From Alphaproteobacteria bacterium (GTDB lineage: Bacteria > Pseudomonadota > Alphaproteobacteria > JANQMY01), in the NCBI GenBank assembly GCA_028289425.1, contig JANQPL010000017.1, forward strand, positions 186,001 to 250,000: a stretch of DNA of 64,000 nt, given 5' to 3'. Position 1 is the first letter of the stretch, and each line of letters begins with the position of its first letter. The notes under the pieces are model-generated. The model worked only from the letters and a program-made list of their open reading frames with translations, was not told where the DNA came from and searched no databases. Made by a program: the position numbers and the translations under genes. Positions 8,396-16,186 of the stretch are shown piece by piece.

Positions 8396-9433
8396 ATTGC
8401 TGGCCGGTGTGGCCCTAAACAGCGCATCTGCCGCCAGCAAAACCGCGCCCGCTGTCCAAGCCGGCTTTTCCCGGGGCCAAGGCACATCCTCAGCATACTG
8501 ATATCCCATCCAATAGGCGCCGTCATCGTCACGCCATTGGTGGATCCAGCTGAACATCTCCGTTGCTTTGCTTTTTTGACCCGTGTGCAGCAGGGCGAGG
8601 GTGAGTTCACAGGTCTCCGCCACGGTCACCCAAGGCTGATCGTTGACACACCGGCAGCCATGTCCTTCCGAAACGAATTCATCCCATTTTGATGCAAGCC
8701 GGGCGCGGGCTGCATCGTCGGTCAAGGCACCGGACAAAACGGGATAGTACCAATCCATCGAAAATCGATCTTTGGGCTCCCATTGGCGGTCGAAACGGTG
8801 GGGTTTGTGGCGAATAGCGGCCCCTAATCGCGCCCGTGCTTCGGCCCAATTTCGCCAGCCTTCCCCCATTTCCTGAGCGATCAGGATCGCACATTCGAGG
8901 CTTTTGTAGATCGAGCTGCAGCCGGTTACCAGCGCGTCGTCTTGTTGGGTCTGCGGATCATTGGCTGCCCACCGGATCTCACCATGATCGCTTTGATAGG
9001 ACAGAACCCAATCCATGGCATCGCGCACGATCGGCCAATACTCTTTAAGAAAATCATCGTTGCCGGTGATCAAATAATGGTGCCAAACACCCGTCGCGAT
9101 GTAAGCGCTGAAGTTGGTGTCGCGCTTCGCTTGTTCGGTACCGTCGCCTGCATAGTGATCATCGTCCAGAGGCACGGCGGCGCCGTATTGCCCCCACCAC
9201 GAACCATCCTTGAGCTGAGTTTCTGCAAGATGACGGTATGCCCGCTCCGCATCGGCAAACGCGCCCGCGGTCGCCAAACCCATCGCGGCCTCGATATGGT
9301 TCCAGGGGTCAAAGACACCGCCATCAAACCAAGGAATGGCGCCGTTCGGGCGCTGAAGTTCCTGAATCCTGTTTACGGCTCCGTCAAAGAAGCCTTTGGG
9401 AAACGAATCTGAAAGGAGATAAAGCTTCTTCAA
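8333..9433 (-). CDS. Alpha/alpha-toroid protein (prenyltransferase/glycoside-hydrolase-like)
   Basis: A 366-aa protein built of repeated helices with aromatic and acidic patches such as AIPWFDGGVFDPWNHIEAAMGL, LKDGSWWGQYGAAVP and WRDDDGAYWMGYQ. This is the pattern of (alpha/alpha)6 barrels found in terpene cyclase/prenyltransferase-like and glucoamylase-type proteins. No signal peptide is evident. It overlaps the upstream methyltransferase by 4 nt and belongs to a three-gene glycan operon, so a role in cleaving or trimming a sugar chain fits better than terpene chemistry. The exact activity cannot be told. Confidence 0.65.
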   Translation of the reverse strand: MKKLYLLSDSFPKGFFDGAVNRIQELQRPNGAIPWFDGGVFDPWNHIEAAMGLATAGAFADAERAYRHLAETQLKDGSWWGQYGAAVPLDDDHYAGDGTEQAKRDTNFSAYIATGVWHHYLITGNDDFLKEYWPIVRDAMDWVLSYQSDHGEIRWAANDPQTQQDDALVTGCSSIYKSLECAILIAQEMGEGWRNWAEARARLGAAIRHKPHRFDRQWEPKDRFSMDWYYPVLSGALTDDAARARLASKWDEFVSEGHGCRCVNDQPWVTVAETCELTLALLHTGQKSKATEMFSWIHQWRDDDGAYWMGYQYAEDVPWPREKPAWTAGAVLLAADALFRATPASNLFVETRIPEAPEESERLYHR

Positions 9434-10149
9434 CTTGTTGGCCTTTTCGAGAAATAGAGAACAACGCTTTTACCCATCAAAGGGTCGAATATCTTTTCGA
9501 GGAGACGTGTGAGGAGAGGGCGCTTCATAAGGTCCCAAACCAGGAACTGATGATAGATCCGGATCGGGAACCATGTGTCGCGATGCTCCCATCGCAAGCA
9601 TTTCAGCCACCAATAGGGCGAATGCAGGCCATGCGCCCAATGACGCCGGAAATAGGACATGCCGGTGCGTTCGATGTCGTCACGCAATTCAGATGCATTG
9701 AAGATGCGCACGTGCCCGCCGGGCGTATTGTGATATTCAGGCGACAGTTTCCAGCAGATCCATTCCGGCCAATAGCGCGGTACACTGACGGCCAGGGTGC
9801 CCCCCGGTTTTAAGATACGTTCGATCTCGCGCAAGGCGCTTTTATAGTCCGGAATGTGTTCCAAGACTTCCGAGCACACAATTTTATCGAACGTGTCATC
9901 ACAAAAGGGAAGTGTTAGGGCATTGCCCACCGCCAAACTAAACCCTTGCCCTTCATTCGGCGAAATGTCCGGGTAGCGCTGAAATCCTTGGCGCGTTTTC
10001 ACCACGTCATCGAACCCAAGATCCACGCCCACCGCATGGACCTTGGCGTCATAATACATGGCGTGCAGGTGGCGGCCTTCGCCGCAGCCCAAATCCAGGA
10101 CCCGGTCCCCGTTCCGCAGACCTAGCGATCGCAGATCAACGGTGAGCAT
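9430..10149 (-). CDS. Class I SAM-dependent methyltransferase (Methyltransf_11 type)
   Basis: A 239-aa methyltransferase with all usual motifs: VLDLGCGEGRHLHAM (SAM loop), AVGVDLGF (ribose-binding acid), LPFCDDTFDKIVCSEVLEHI, and LKPGGTLAVSVPRYWPEWICWK. The C-terminal tail is rich in aromatic and basic residues (HWAHGLHSPYWWLKCLRWEH), which may hold the acceptor. It overlaps the glycosyltransferase gene by 14 nt and the toroid gene by 4 nt, so the three are coupled. Methylation of a glycan or lipid-linked sugar is the best guess from context. Confidence 0.85.
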   Translation of the reverse strand: MLTVDLRSLGLRNGDRVLDLGCGEGRHLHAMYYDAKVHAVGVDLGFDDVVKTRQGFQRYPDISPNEGQGFSLAVGNALTLPFCDDTFDKIVCSEVLEHIPDYKSALREIERILKPGGTLAVSVPRYWPEWICWKLSPEYHNTPGGHVRIFNASELRDDIERTGMSYFRRHWAHGLHSPYWWLKCLRWEHRDTWFPIRIYHQFLVWDLMKRPLLTRLLEKIFDPLMGKSVVLYFSKRPTS

Positions 10150-11455
10150 TGGCGATCGCCCGACGGTAGATTTTGACGAGGTTGTGGCCGGTGAGCGACC
10201 ACTCGAACTCTCTTAGGATGCGTTCACGCCCGAGCCGCGACAATTCTTCTCGGCGTGGGGGATTTGACAGCAGGCCGTCGATCCCATCCGCAAGCGCATC
10301 CGCATTTGCCGGTTCAACCAAAACGCCGGCGTCCCCGACCACTTCGGGCAGCGAACCGCCGCTGGACGAGACAACGGGCACGCCGCAGGCCATCGCTTCG
10401 CCCGGCGGGAAGCCAAACCCTTCATAAAGGGACGGGCACACAGCGACCGTCGCTTCGGCATAGAGCTTGACGATCTCGTCGTCATCGACGCCGGACACAA
10501 AACTTATGTTCTTACCGATGCCCAATTCGCGGATCAGGCGCTCCGCCGGACCCTCGCGCAATTTGCCGATGGTCAGAAGTTCCAGATCCGGATATTTCTC
10601 CAGCAGCTTGGCGTAGGCCCGCACGAGATAGAGCAAGCCTTTAATGGGGACATCGGCACTTGTGGTCGTGATGAGGCGGTTTGGCCGCCGCTTGATGTGA
10701 GGTAGCGGCCGGAATTTATCCGTATCGATACCGTGATACACCAGTGTCAACTTGTCTTCGTCGATCCCAAATTCGGATTGTACGTCCCGGCGCGTGCTTT
10801 CGGAAACCACAATGACCGGGTCAAGCTGCCGAGCAACTTTCATCTGCATACGGAGGAATTGGTACCAGCGCCGGGTCAGCAAGTTGAGTGTGATGGTGTC
10901 CGCATGAGCGATAGCAATGTCGCGGTCCTTGGTGATCGGGTGGTGAATGGTCCCGACAATGGGCAGACCCATTTTGCGTAATTCAAGCAGGCCATAGGCC
11001 AATGTCTGATTGTCATGAACCACATCATAGCGGTAAGGCGAACTCGCCACATAATCCGCCAAGCGGCGGCCGAATGTGTAAGGCTCGCCAAATCCACCAC
11101 TGATGTGAATCATATATTCCAGAAAGTCCGTCCACGTTTTGACCTCCCGCCAGGGATAGGCCGGCAGGCCAAGAAAGACTTTGGGCTTGGCGTATAGGTC
11201 CAATGACGGCAGTTTGATAAGCCGAACCCGAGGGTCCAGATCCGGATAGGGTGGACCGGATATAACGTGGACTTCATGGCCCAGATCCGCAAGAGACTTT
11301 GACACATACCGCATGTAAACCCCTTGACCGCCCGTGAAGGGGTGCGAGCGATAGCTCGGCATCAGTACCCTAAGCGGACGTTCCGGAAGCTGAGCAACGG
11401 TTGCTTCGTCTTTTTTTGGACTTTGTTGCAATGCCTGGTCAAAGGCCAAAGACAT
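10136..11455 (-). CDS. Glycosyltransferase family 4 protein
   Basis: A GT-B retaining glycosyltransferase of 439 aa from the ATG at 11455 (MSLAFDQAL), which has GGAG upstream; the track start at 11479 lies 5' of it. The N-terminal Rossmann half contains FTGGQGVYMRYVSKSLADLGHEVHV. The C-terminal half contains NRLITTTSADVPIKGLLYLVRAYAKL and the donor-binding SLYEGFGFPPGEAMACGVPVV with the E-x7-E pair. It would add a sugar from a nucleotide donor to a growing surface glycan. It leads the minus-strand operon with the methyltransferase and toroid genes. Confidence 0.9.
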   Translation of the reverse strand: MSLAFDQALQQSPKKDEATVAQLPERPLRVLMPSYRSHPFTGGQGVYMRYVSKSLADLGHEVHVISGPPYPDLDPRVRLIKLPSLDLYAKPKVFLGLPAYPWREVKTWTDFLEYMIHISGGFGEPYTFGRRLADYVASSPYRYDVVHDNQTLAYGLLELRKMGLPIVGTIHHPITKDRDIAIAHADTITLNLLTRRWYQFLRMQMKVARQLDPVIVVSESTRRDVQSEFGIDEDKLTLVYHGIDTDKFRPLPHIKRRPNRLITTTSADVPIKGLLYLVRAYAKLLEKYPDLELLTIGKLREGPAERLIRELGIGKNISFVSGVDDDEIVKLYAEATVAVCPSLYEGFGFPPGEAMACGVPVVSSSGGSLPEVVGDAGVLVEPANADALADGIDGLLSNPPRREELSRLGRERILREFEWSLTGHNLVKIYRRAIANAHR

Positions 11456-11663
11456 AATGTTCTCCTGCAGCCGCCTCACAGTCGGCAGTCATACTTTCTT
11501 TTTGCCCCGAAACAGGGAGTGATCAGTTTGTTGTCATGTGCCGAGGGTTGAATTGCGCACAATCAATGGCGCGGACGCCGGTATGACGGGTCGGGATCAT
11601 AACGATCAGATTGCGGTGCAACAAGGTACCGCGGGAGGTCCAGCCGAAAATGTTGCGAAAAAA

Positions 11664-12074
11664 TCAGTTCATCGACACCGGCGTGTCTGGCGTCGGGATT
11701 TCAGGCGGCGATGCGGCAGGCCCCGCATGGTGATGGAATAATCGCCAAATGTTAGATTTTGATTGGCGAACGAACATATTTGTCGCCACCAAGAAATCCG
11801 CACCAATTTGTTCGAAGCAGATAACGGTGCCCACATTCTCCACAATATGTGGTTTGGGGTCGTGGCAGATGATCTCTGGGCGGGATCCGCCGCGCATTAT
11901 TCGCCGCCACGAGTGCAAAACCTGATCACGTCCAAAAAGCGGGTTCCAGCCCGGATGTATACAGAAAACCGGCGTGTCGGTCGCCCAAAGCTCTTCCATG
12001 GCCGACATATCTCCATCGCGGAACGCCGCGTAGAAAGCTTCATTGGCGAAGACAAGCGCGTCGTGGTCGGTCAT
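11664..12074 (-). CDS. SnoaL/NTF2-like protein
   Basis: A 136-aa protein with the cone-shaped NTF2-like fold pattern: an opening helix pair (FANEAFYAAFRDGDMSAMEELWATD), then CIHPGWNPLFGRDQVLHSWRRIM and a run of beta strands ending in WRLFHHHAGPA. Proteins of this SnoaL_3/DUF4440-like type bind small ligands or act as stand-alone isomerases; none of the residues seen assigns a reaction. It lies 15 nt after the stop of the ABA4-like gene and may be co-transcribed with it. Confidence 0.75.
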   Translation of the reverse strand: MTDHDALVFANEAFYAAFRDGDMSAMEELWATDTPVFCIHPGWNPLFGRDQVLHSWRRIMRGGSRPEIICHDPKPHIVENVGTVICFEQIGADFLVATNMFVRQSKSNIWRLFHHHAGPAASPPEIPTPDTPVSMN

Positions 12075-12089
12075 GCATCCATCCTTAGT

Positions 12090-12575
12090 TTACGCAGCGG
12101 ATTCCTTCAAGCTGAGGCCTCCCTTACGGAATGCGGCGCGGATCAACAGGTATAAGAGCAGCCCCATGGGCCCCGCCAATAGGGTCAGGAAAAGCGGCGG
12201 AAGAACCAATAGGTGGTTTAGGTTCCGCCGTCTGGCGTCCCGCACCTCCCAGGCGCCGACGAACAAATCGAAGACGAGGTAATGGACCCACCCGGCGAGC
12301 ACGGCCGTCGGTTGACTGAACAAAATCATCAGGGCCTCAAGGGAGCCAAATCCGCCACCTTCGCGACCGTCACCGCCTGTGAAGGCTCCCGACGCGAAAA
12401 ACCACGTATAGGTAAGTCCCAAGATGATGGGGATGAAGGCCGAATGTACGAGGCGATCCGTCCACCCCCAATGAGGCAACACAGCCAACAAGATCCATGC
12501 TGGCAACACACCAAACGAACAAATCAGGAAAACGTCAGAATGGGTCAGTGGACCGGTGAATACTTCCGACAACAT
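12090..12575 (-). CDS. ABA4-like (DUF4281) membrane protein
   Basis: A 161-aa integral membrane protein with about four helices, matching the ABA4-like family (plant neoxanthin-synthesis protein relatives). Recognisable stretches are PAWILLAVLPHW, SQPTAVLAGWVHYLVFDLFVGAWEVRD and LTLLAGPMGLLLYLLIR, the last two being the most conserved part of the family. Bacterial members have no settled function. It sits in a tight minus-strand run with a DUF423 membrane protein upstream (19-nt gap) and the SnoaL-like gene downstream. Confidence 0.8.
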   Translation of the reverse strand: MLSEVFTGPLTHSDVFLICSFGVLPAWILLAVLPHWGWTDRLVHSAFIPIILGLTYTWFFASGAFTGGDGREGGGFGSLEALMILFSQPTAVLAGWVHYLVFDLFVGAWEVRDARRRNLNHLLVLPPLFLTLLAGPMGLLLYLLIRAAFRKGGLSLKESAA

Positions 12576-12594
12576 GTTGCTCCCCGCGTTTACT

Positions 12595-13005
12595 TTACTG
12601 GCTGGCGCCCTGCATCGCGGCCCAAAGAAGGGCCGCCCATCCTACCAAAAACGCCAAGCCGCCGATTGGTGTTATCAGGACAAGCGATCTGGATCCGGTG
12701 AGCCCAAGAAAATAAAGAGATCCGGAAAATAGAATTATTCCAACAAAGAATGCCCAGCCGGCGATCGCCAGGCGGTGTTCCACGATATGTTCCGACTGCG
12801 TCATGGCCACCGCCACCAAGCCCAACGCTAACGTATGGACAAGGTGGTATTGGACGCCCGTTTGAAAGGCAGCCAAGTCGGTTTCCGACACGCGGCTTGC
12901 CAGTGCGTGGGCGCCGAATGCTCCAGCGGTCACCGCCACAAAGCCGCTGACAGCGCTCAACATCAACCAAAATCGCAAAATTGGCCTCCGGTAGAAAAAT
13001 CTCAA
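12595..13005 (-). CDS. DUF423 membrane protein (YgdD-like)
   Basis: A 136-aa protein with four predicted membrane helices. The N-terminal AVTAGAFGAHAL is the DUF423 hallmark and FQTGVQYHLVHTLAL is the second conserved block; the C-terminal helices contain GSRSLVLITPIGGLAFLVGW. The family is widespread in proteobacteria and its role is unknown. The spacing of 13 nt to the epimerase gene upstream suggests one transcript running from mlaA toward the SnoaL gene. Confidence 0.85.
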   Translation of the reverse strand: MRFFYRRPILRFWLMLSAVSGFVAVTAGAFGAHALASRVSETDLAAFQTGVQYHLVHTLALGLVAVAMTQSEHIVEHRLAIAGWAFFVGIILFSGSLYFLGLTGSRSLVLITPIGGLAFLVGWAALLWAAMQGASQ

Positions 13006-13018
13006 CTATCTCGGGAGT

Positions 13019-13990
13019 CTAACCCCAAAGCTCGGGTGATGGGGGAAAAACACAGCCTCGCCGAAAGCCCAAGGGCGGCTGACGATCGCGGGAAAGTAAG
13101 GCGGGTCCATCAAGATCGACCCAGGTCGCCAAGGGCGTCAGCATCATTGCCGGTGCCATGGCGAGTGATGTTGCCACCATGCAGCCCAGCATAATGTCAA
13201 ACCCCATCTCTTTGGCCTGCCGCGCCATATGAATGGCTTGCGTCAGTCCGCCGCTTTTGTCGAGCTTGATGTTTATTGCTTGGTACTTGTCCTGAAGGTT
13301 GGGCAGATCAGCGGACGTATGAGCTGACTCATCCGCACACAGAGGAATTGGCGGAACGATTTGTGTAAGGTATGGATCGGCTTTGGCGGGCAGGGGCTGT
13401 TCAATCAGCATCACACCCTCGGGCGGTGATGACAAAACCTTTTCAAGAACGCTCGTTGTCCACGATTCATTCGCATCAACAACAATATCGGAGGAAGGCG
13501 CGTTTTCCCGGACCGCGGCAAGACGCTCGCCAATATTCTCCGCATCCAGCTTCAGTTTCAGAAGCGGCCAATCGCGCGCCTCTTTTGCGGCCCGGCCCAT
13601 TTCTTCCGGCGTGCCCAAACTGATCGTGAAACCGGTGCGCGACGGGGTGGGCGGCGGAAGCCCCGCCAATTGCCAAACCGGTCTGCGCTTCATCTTCGCT
13701 TCGAGATCCCAAAGCGCGCAGTCAAGCGCATTGCGCGCAGCACCTGCGGGAAACATCGATTGTATTTGATTTCGGTCGATTGGGGCCCGTGAGGTATCAA
13801 CCTTTCGCAGGGTGTCCACCACATGGCTCACTGTGTGGCCAAAACGGGCATAGGGCACGCATTCGCCACGCCCCATATGTCCATCGTGCTCGACTTCCAC
13901 CAGCACAATTACCGCTTCGGATTTTGCTCCGCGTGCGATGCGGAACCCGCCGCGGATCGGCCATCGCTCTTCCCGGACAGTCAACCGCAT
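13019..13990 (-). CDS. Dipeptide epimerase (L-Ala-D/L-Glu epimerase, enolase superfamily)
   Basis: A 323-aa enolase-superfamily enzyme. The catalytic set is present: LLKLKLD (KxK base on the second barrel strand), VVDANE (first metal ligand), EQPLP (second ligand), CADES (third ligand) and INIKLDKSGG (opposing lysine). The capping domain opens with an IRGGFRIARG loop. This arrangement is that of muconate-lactonizing-subgroup dipeptide epimerases, which invert L-Ala-D-Glu during recycling of murein peptides. It lies between cell-envelope genes and only 3 nt after the stop of mlaA. Confidence 0.85.
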   Translation of the reverse strand: MRLTVREERWPIRGGFRIARGAKSEAVIVLVEVEHDGHMGRGECVPYARFGHTVSHVVDTLRKVDTSRAPIDRNQIQSMFPAGAARNALDCALWDLEAKMKRRPVWQLAGLPPPTPSRTGFTISLGTPEEMGRAAKEARDWPLLKLKLDAENIGERLAAVRENAPSSDIVVDANESWTTSVLEKVLSSPPEGVMLIEQPLPAKADPYLTQIVPPIPLCADESAHTSADLPNLQDKYQAINIKLDKSGGLTQAIHMARQAKEMGFDIMLGCMVATSLAMAPAMMLTPLATWVDLDGPALLSRDRQPPLGFRRGCVFPPSPELWG

Positions 13991-13993
13991 GGA

Positions 13994-15121
13994 TCAATTG
14001 ACTTGAGTTTCGGCGTCCTCTTGGTCGAAATCGTCGAAGTCGTCAAAGAGATCTTCCACATTTTCGTTTTCACCCGCCGCATCCCCTTCGAGAAATGCGC
14101 GGCGGTCTTGGTAGTAGGCGGAGCGCAAAGTCGAATACCAATCGATAGAGGTTGAGCGCAGCTGGTCGACGCTATCGCCTACCTCTTGGCGCAAGCTCAC
14201 CCCGTCCAAGCTATTCACGGCGATGGTGGTGCCGGCACCGAAAGACACCCATGTGGCCGGATCCGCCACGCGATCGACCAACTGTCCAAACCCATCGCGC
14301 GTGGTCGTTGGGCCCATGAGCGGCACCACCAAATAGGGGCCGGCGGAGACGCCATATGTGTAGAGTGTCTGGCCAAAGTCGGCGACTTCGCGCTCCAGGC
14401 CGACCTGGTCCGCGAAGTCGACAAACCCGGCAACGCCCACGGTCGTGTTGAGCAGGAAGCGCGCCGTACTTTTGCCGGCCATCTTGAATTCGCCTTGCAG
14501 AACCCGATTACCCACGGTCGCGGGTTCGCGCAAATTGCGGAAGATATTCCGTATGCCTTGCTCCAAGAAATCGGGGGCTACAAATCCATAAGCCTTGGCA
14601 ATAGGCCGGAAGACCCGGCGATCCAGCCAATCGTTCGCGCCTAGCACCTTCCGGTTTACGCCTTCGATCGGATCCCAGACCCGATTGCGGTCCTTTTTTT
14701 TGCCGATCCGCTCGTCCGCATCTTCGGTCGGTGAGGCGAGGGCAACCGAAATATCTTCATCGTCAAGCGTTTCGCTTTGCTCAGGCGCGTCGTTTTTGCC
14801 GCCGGCGATGTCGCCAGTCGCATCCGAATTGACGTTCTTGAGCTTGGGAATGACCGGAATGTCAGCCGCCGTTGCCAGCACCACGAACACTTCCGGCCCG
14901 TCGCCGCGCTGCGCCTTGGCGCGGGTTCGCTCGACAGTTCGAAGTTCGAAGAGTGCTTCGGACAGACTGTTACTGATGGGAACGCTTTGAATGTTCCAGC
15001 CGTGCCTGTGAGCGTCCGGCGGCAGATGCACCACATCACGTCCATATGCTTGGGCCGAGCTATGTCCCAGCATGGTCGCCGCATACGTGGCTGCAGCGAA
15101 CGTGAATGCTCTGAGATGCAT
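13994..15121 (-). CDS. mlaA: MlaA-family outer-membrane lipid transport protein
   Basis: MlaA (VacJ) extracts misplaced phospholipids from the outer leaflet of the outer membrane. The start is set to the ATG at 15121 (MHLRAFTFAAATYA), preceded by AAGGGG. A signal peptide ends at SSAQA. The MlaA core begins at RVWDPIEGVNRKVLGANDWLD and includes GNRVLQGEFKMAGKSTARFLLNTT, GPYLVVPLMGPTTTRDGFG and STSIDWYSTLRSAYYQDRRAFL. Between signal and core lies an extra segment of about 120 residues rich in acidic residues, and the tail is very acidic (DLFDDFDDFDQEDAE). I see no lipobox cysteine after the signal, so it may not be a lipoprotein, unlike the E. coli protein. Confidence 0.9.
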   Translation of the reverse strand: MHLRAFTFAAATYAATMLGHSSAQAYGRDVVHLPPDAHRHGWNIQSVPISNSLSEALFELRTVERTRAKAQRGDGPEVFVVLATAADIPVIPKLKNVNSDATGDIAGGKNDAPEQSETLDDEDISVALASPTEDADERIGKKKDRNRVWDPIEGVNRKVLGANDWLDRRVFRPIAKAYGFVAPDFLEQGIRNIFRNLREPATVGNRVLQGEFKMAGKSTARFLLNTTVGVAGFVDFADQVGLEREVADFGQTLYTYGVSAGPYLVVPLMGPTTTRDGFGQLVDRVADPATWVSFGAGTTIAVNSLDGVSLRQEVGDSVDQLRSTSIDWYSTLRSAYYQDRRAFLEGDAAGENENVEDLFDDFDDFDQEDAETQVN

Positions 15122-15307
15122 TAAGTTACCCCTTCGGCAGGTCAAGGTCTTGGTCGAAGCCTCATAGTGCTGCCGTTGAAAACTGCACGACTTGTTTTTC
15201 TGATCTTTTGTCGGCAGTCAGTATATGTCGGAAAGGCGCTTTATTCCAACTTTATAGGGGCCCTGGCCAGGCGGTGGCCCCTCCATTTCTTGGCGTTTAC
15301 CCGGCTC

Positions 15308-15982
15308 CTAACGAAGCTGAGCCGATGTCAAAGTGTCGTAGTCTGCTTCTTTACCTGTGCGGTCTTCCAGCGTCTGAATCAGGCCATTCATGCCCTTCCT
15401 CTTAATGATCGCGGAAAACTCTTCTCGCTGGGTAATGACCATGCTGATGCCCTCGATCTTGATGTCAATGACACGGAAAACAGGTCCTCGGGGGCGCACA
15501 CGCCATTCAGCCAAGAAGGTCTGACCACTAGCCGGGTTCTTGATTTCAGTGGCCACCAAAATGTCCTTGGAGCCTGCAGCTTTTGCGCCGCGCACCGAAA
15601 TTTCTTCGCCCGCATAATCAGTCAAACGGGTCGCATAGGCTTGGATGACATAGTCGTCGAACAGCGAGTTGTAGGCGTTGACCTCCGCCTTGGTGGCCGT
15701 CCGTGCATTCCGGCCCAGGGTGAAGCGAGCGATATAGTTTAAGTCAAAGTTTTGCGCCAGCAGCGCCCGAAAAGCCTTCTCTCTCGCTTCGTCGTTCAGA
15801 GTGTCATTCTCGAGCACGCGTATAGCGTCGGAACTCAAGGTTTCGATAAACGCGCTTGCTTCGTCAACCAGAGCAGCGTTTGACGGGGCCGCGTTGGCGG
15901 GCGCGACGGCGATATGCGTCCAGATCAGCAATCCGGAAAGTGTTGAAATGAACAGCGAGGACAAATGGCGCGCAGACATCAT
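15308..15982 (-). CDS. mlaC: MlaC-family periplasmic phospholipid carrier
   Basis: A 224-aa MlaC (Ttg2D) protein. The start chosen is the ATG at 15982, which has AAAGG upstream; the track start at 16081 is 33 codons too long. A signal peptide ends at PANAAPS. The carrier domain shows FDLNYIARFTLGRNARTATKAE and YNSLFDDYVIQAYATRLTDYAG, the usual MlaC blocks, followed by strands that line the lipid pocket. It shuttles phospholipid between MlaA and the MlaFED complex. The gap to mlaA is 186 nt, so it may have its own transcript or be read through. Confidence 0.9.
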   Translation of the reverse strand: MMSARHLSSLFISTLSGLLIWTHIAVAPANAAPSNAALVDEASAFIETLSSDAIRVLENDTLNDEAREKAFRALLAQNFDLNYIARFTLGRNARTATKAEVNAYNSLFDDYVIQAYATRLTDYAGEEISVRGAKAAGSKDILVATEIKNPASGQTFLAEWRVRPRGPVFRVIDIKIEGISMVITQREEFSAIIKRKGMNGLIQTLEDRTGKEADYDTLTSAQLR

Positions 15983-16186
15983 GTTCGATCCTTTATCGAC
16001 GGAACTCATTCGGCAGATCTTGGCCGTAGCTACATATGGGGCAGTTTGGCGGTTTGTCCCTGCCGATCCGTTAAAGTTCAACTTTTATTGTTCTGGGCGT
16101 TAGTGGCCTGGGAATGTCTAAAACAAGGCGCGATGAAGACGTGTTCTCTATCAAAGATAGCGAGAATCAAAATAATACACGTATAA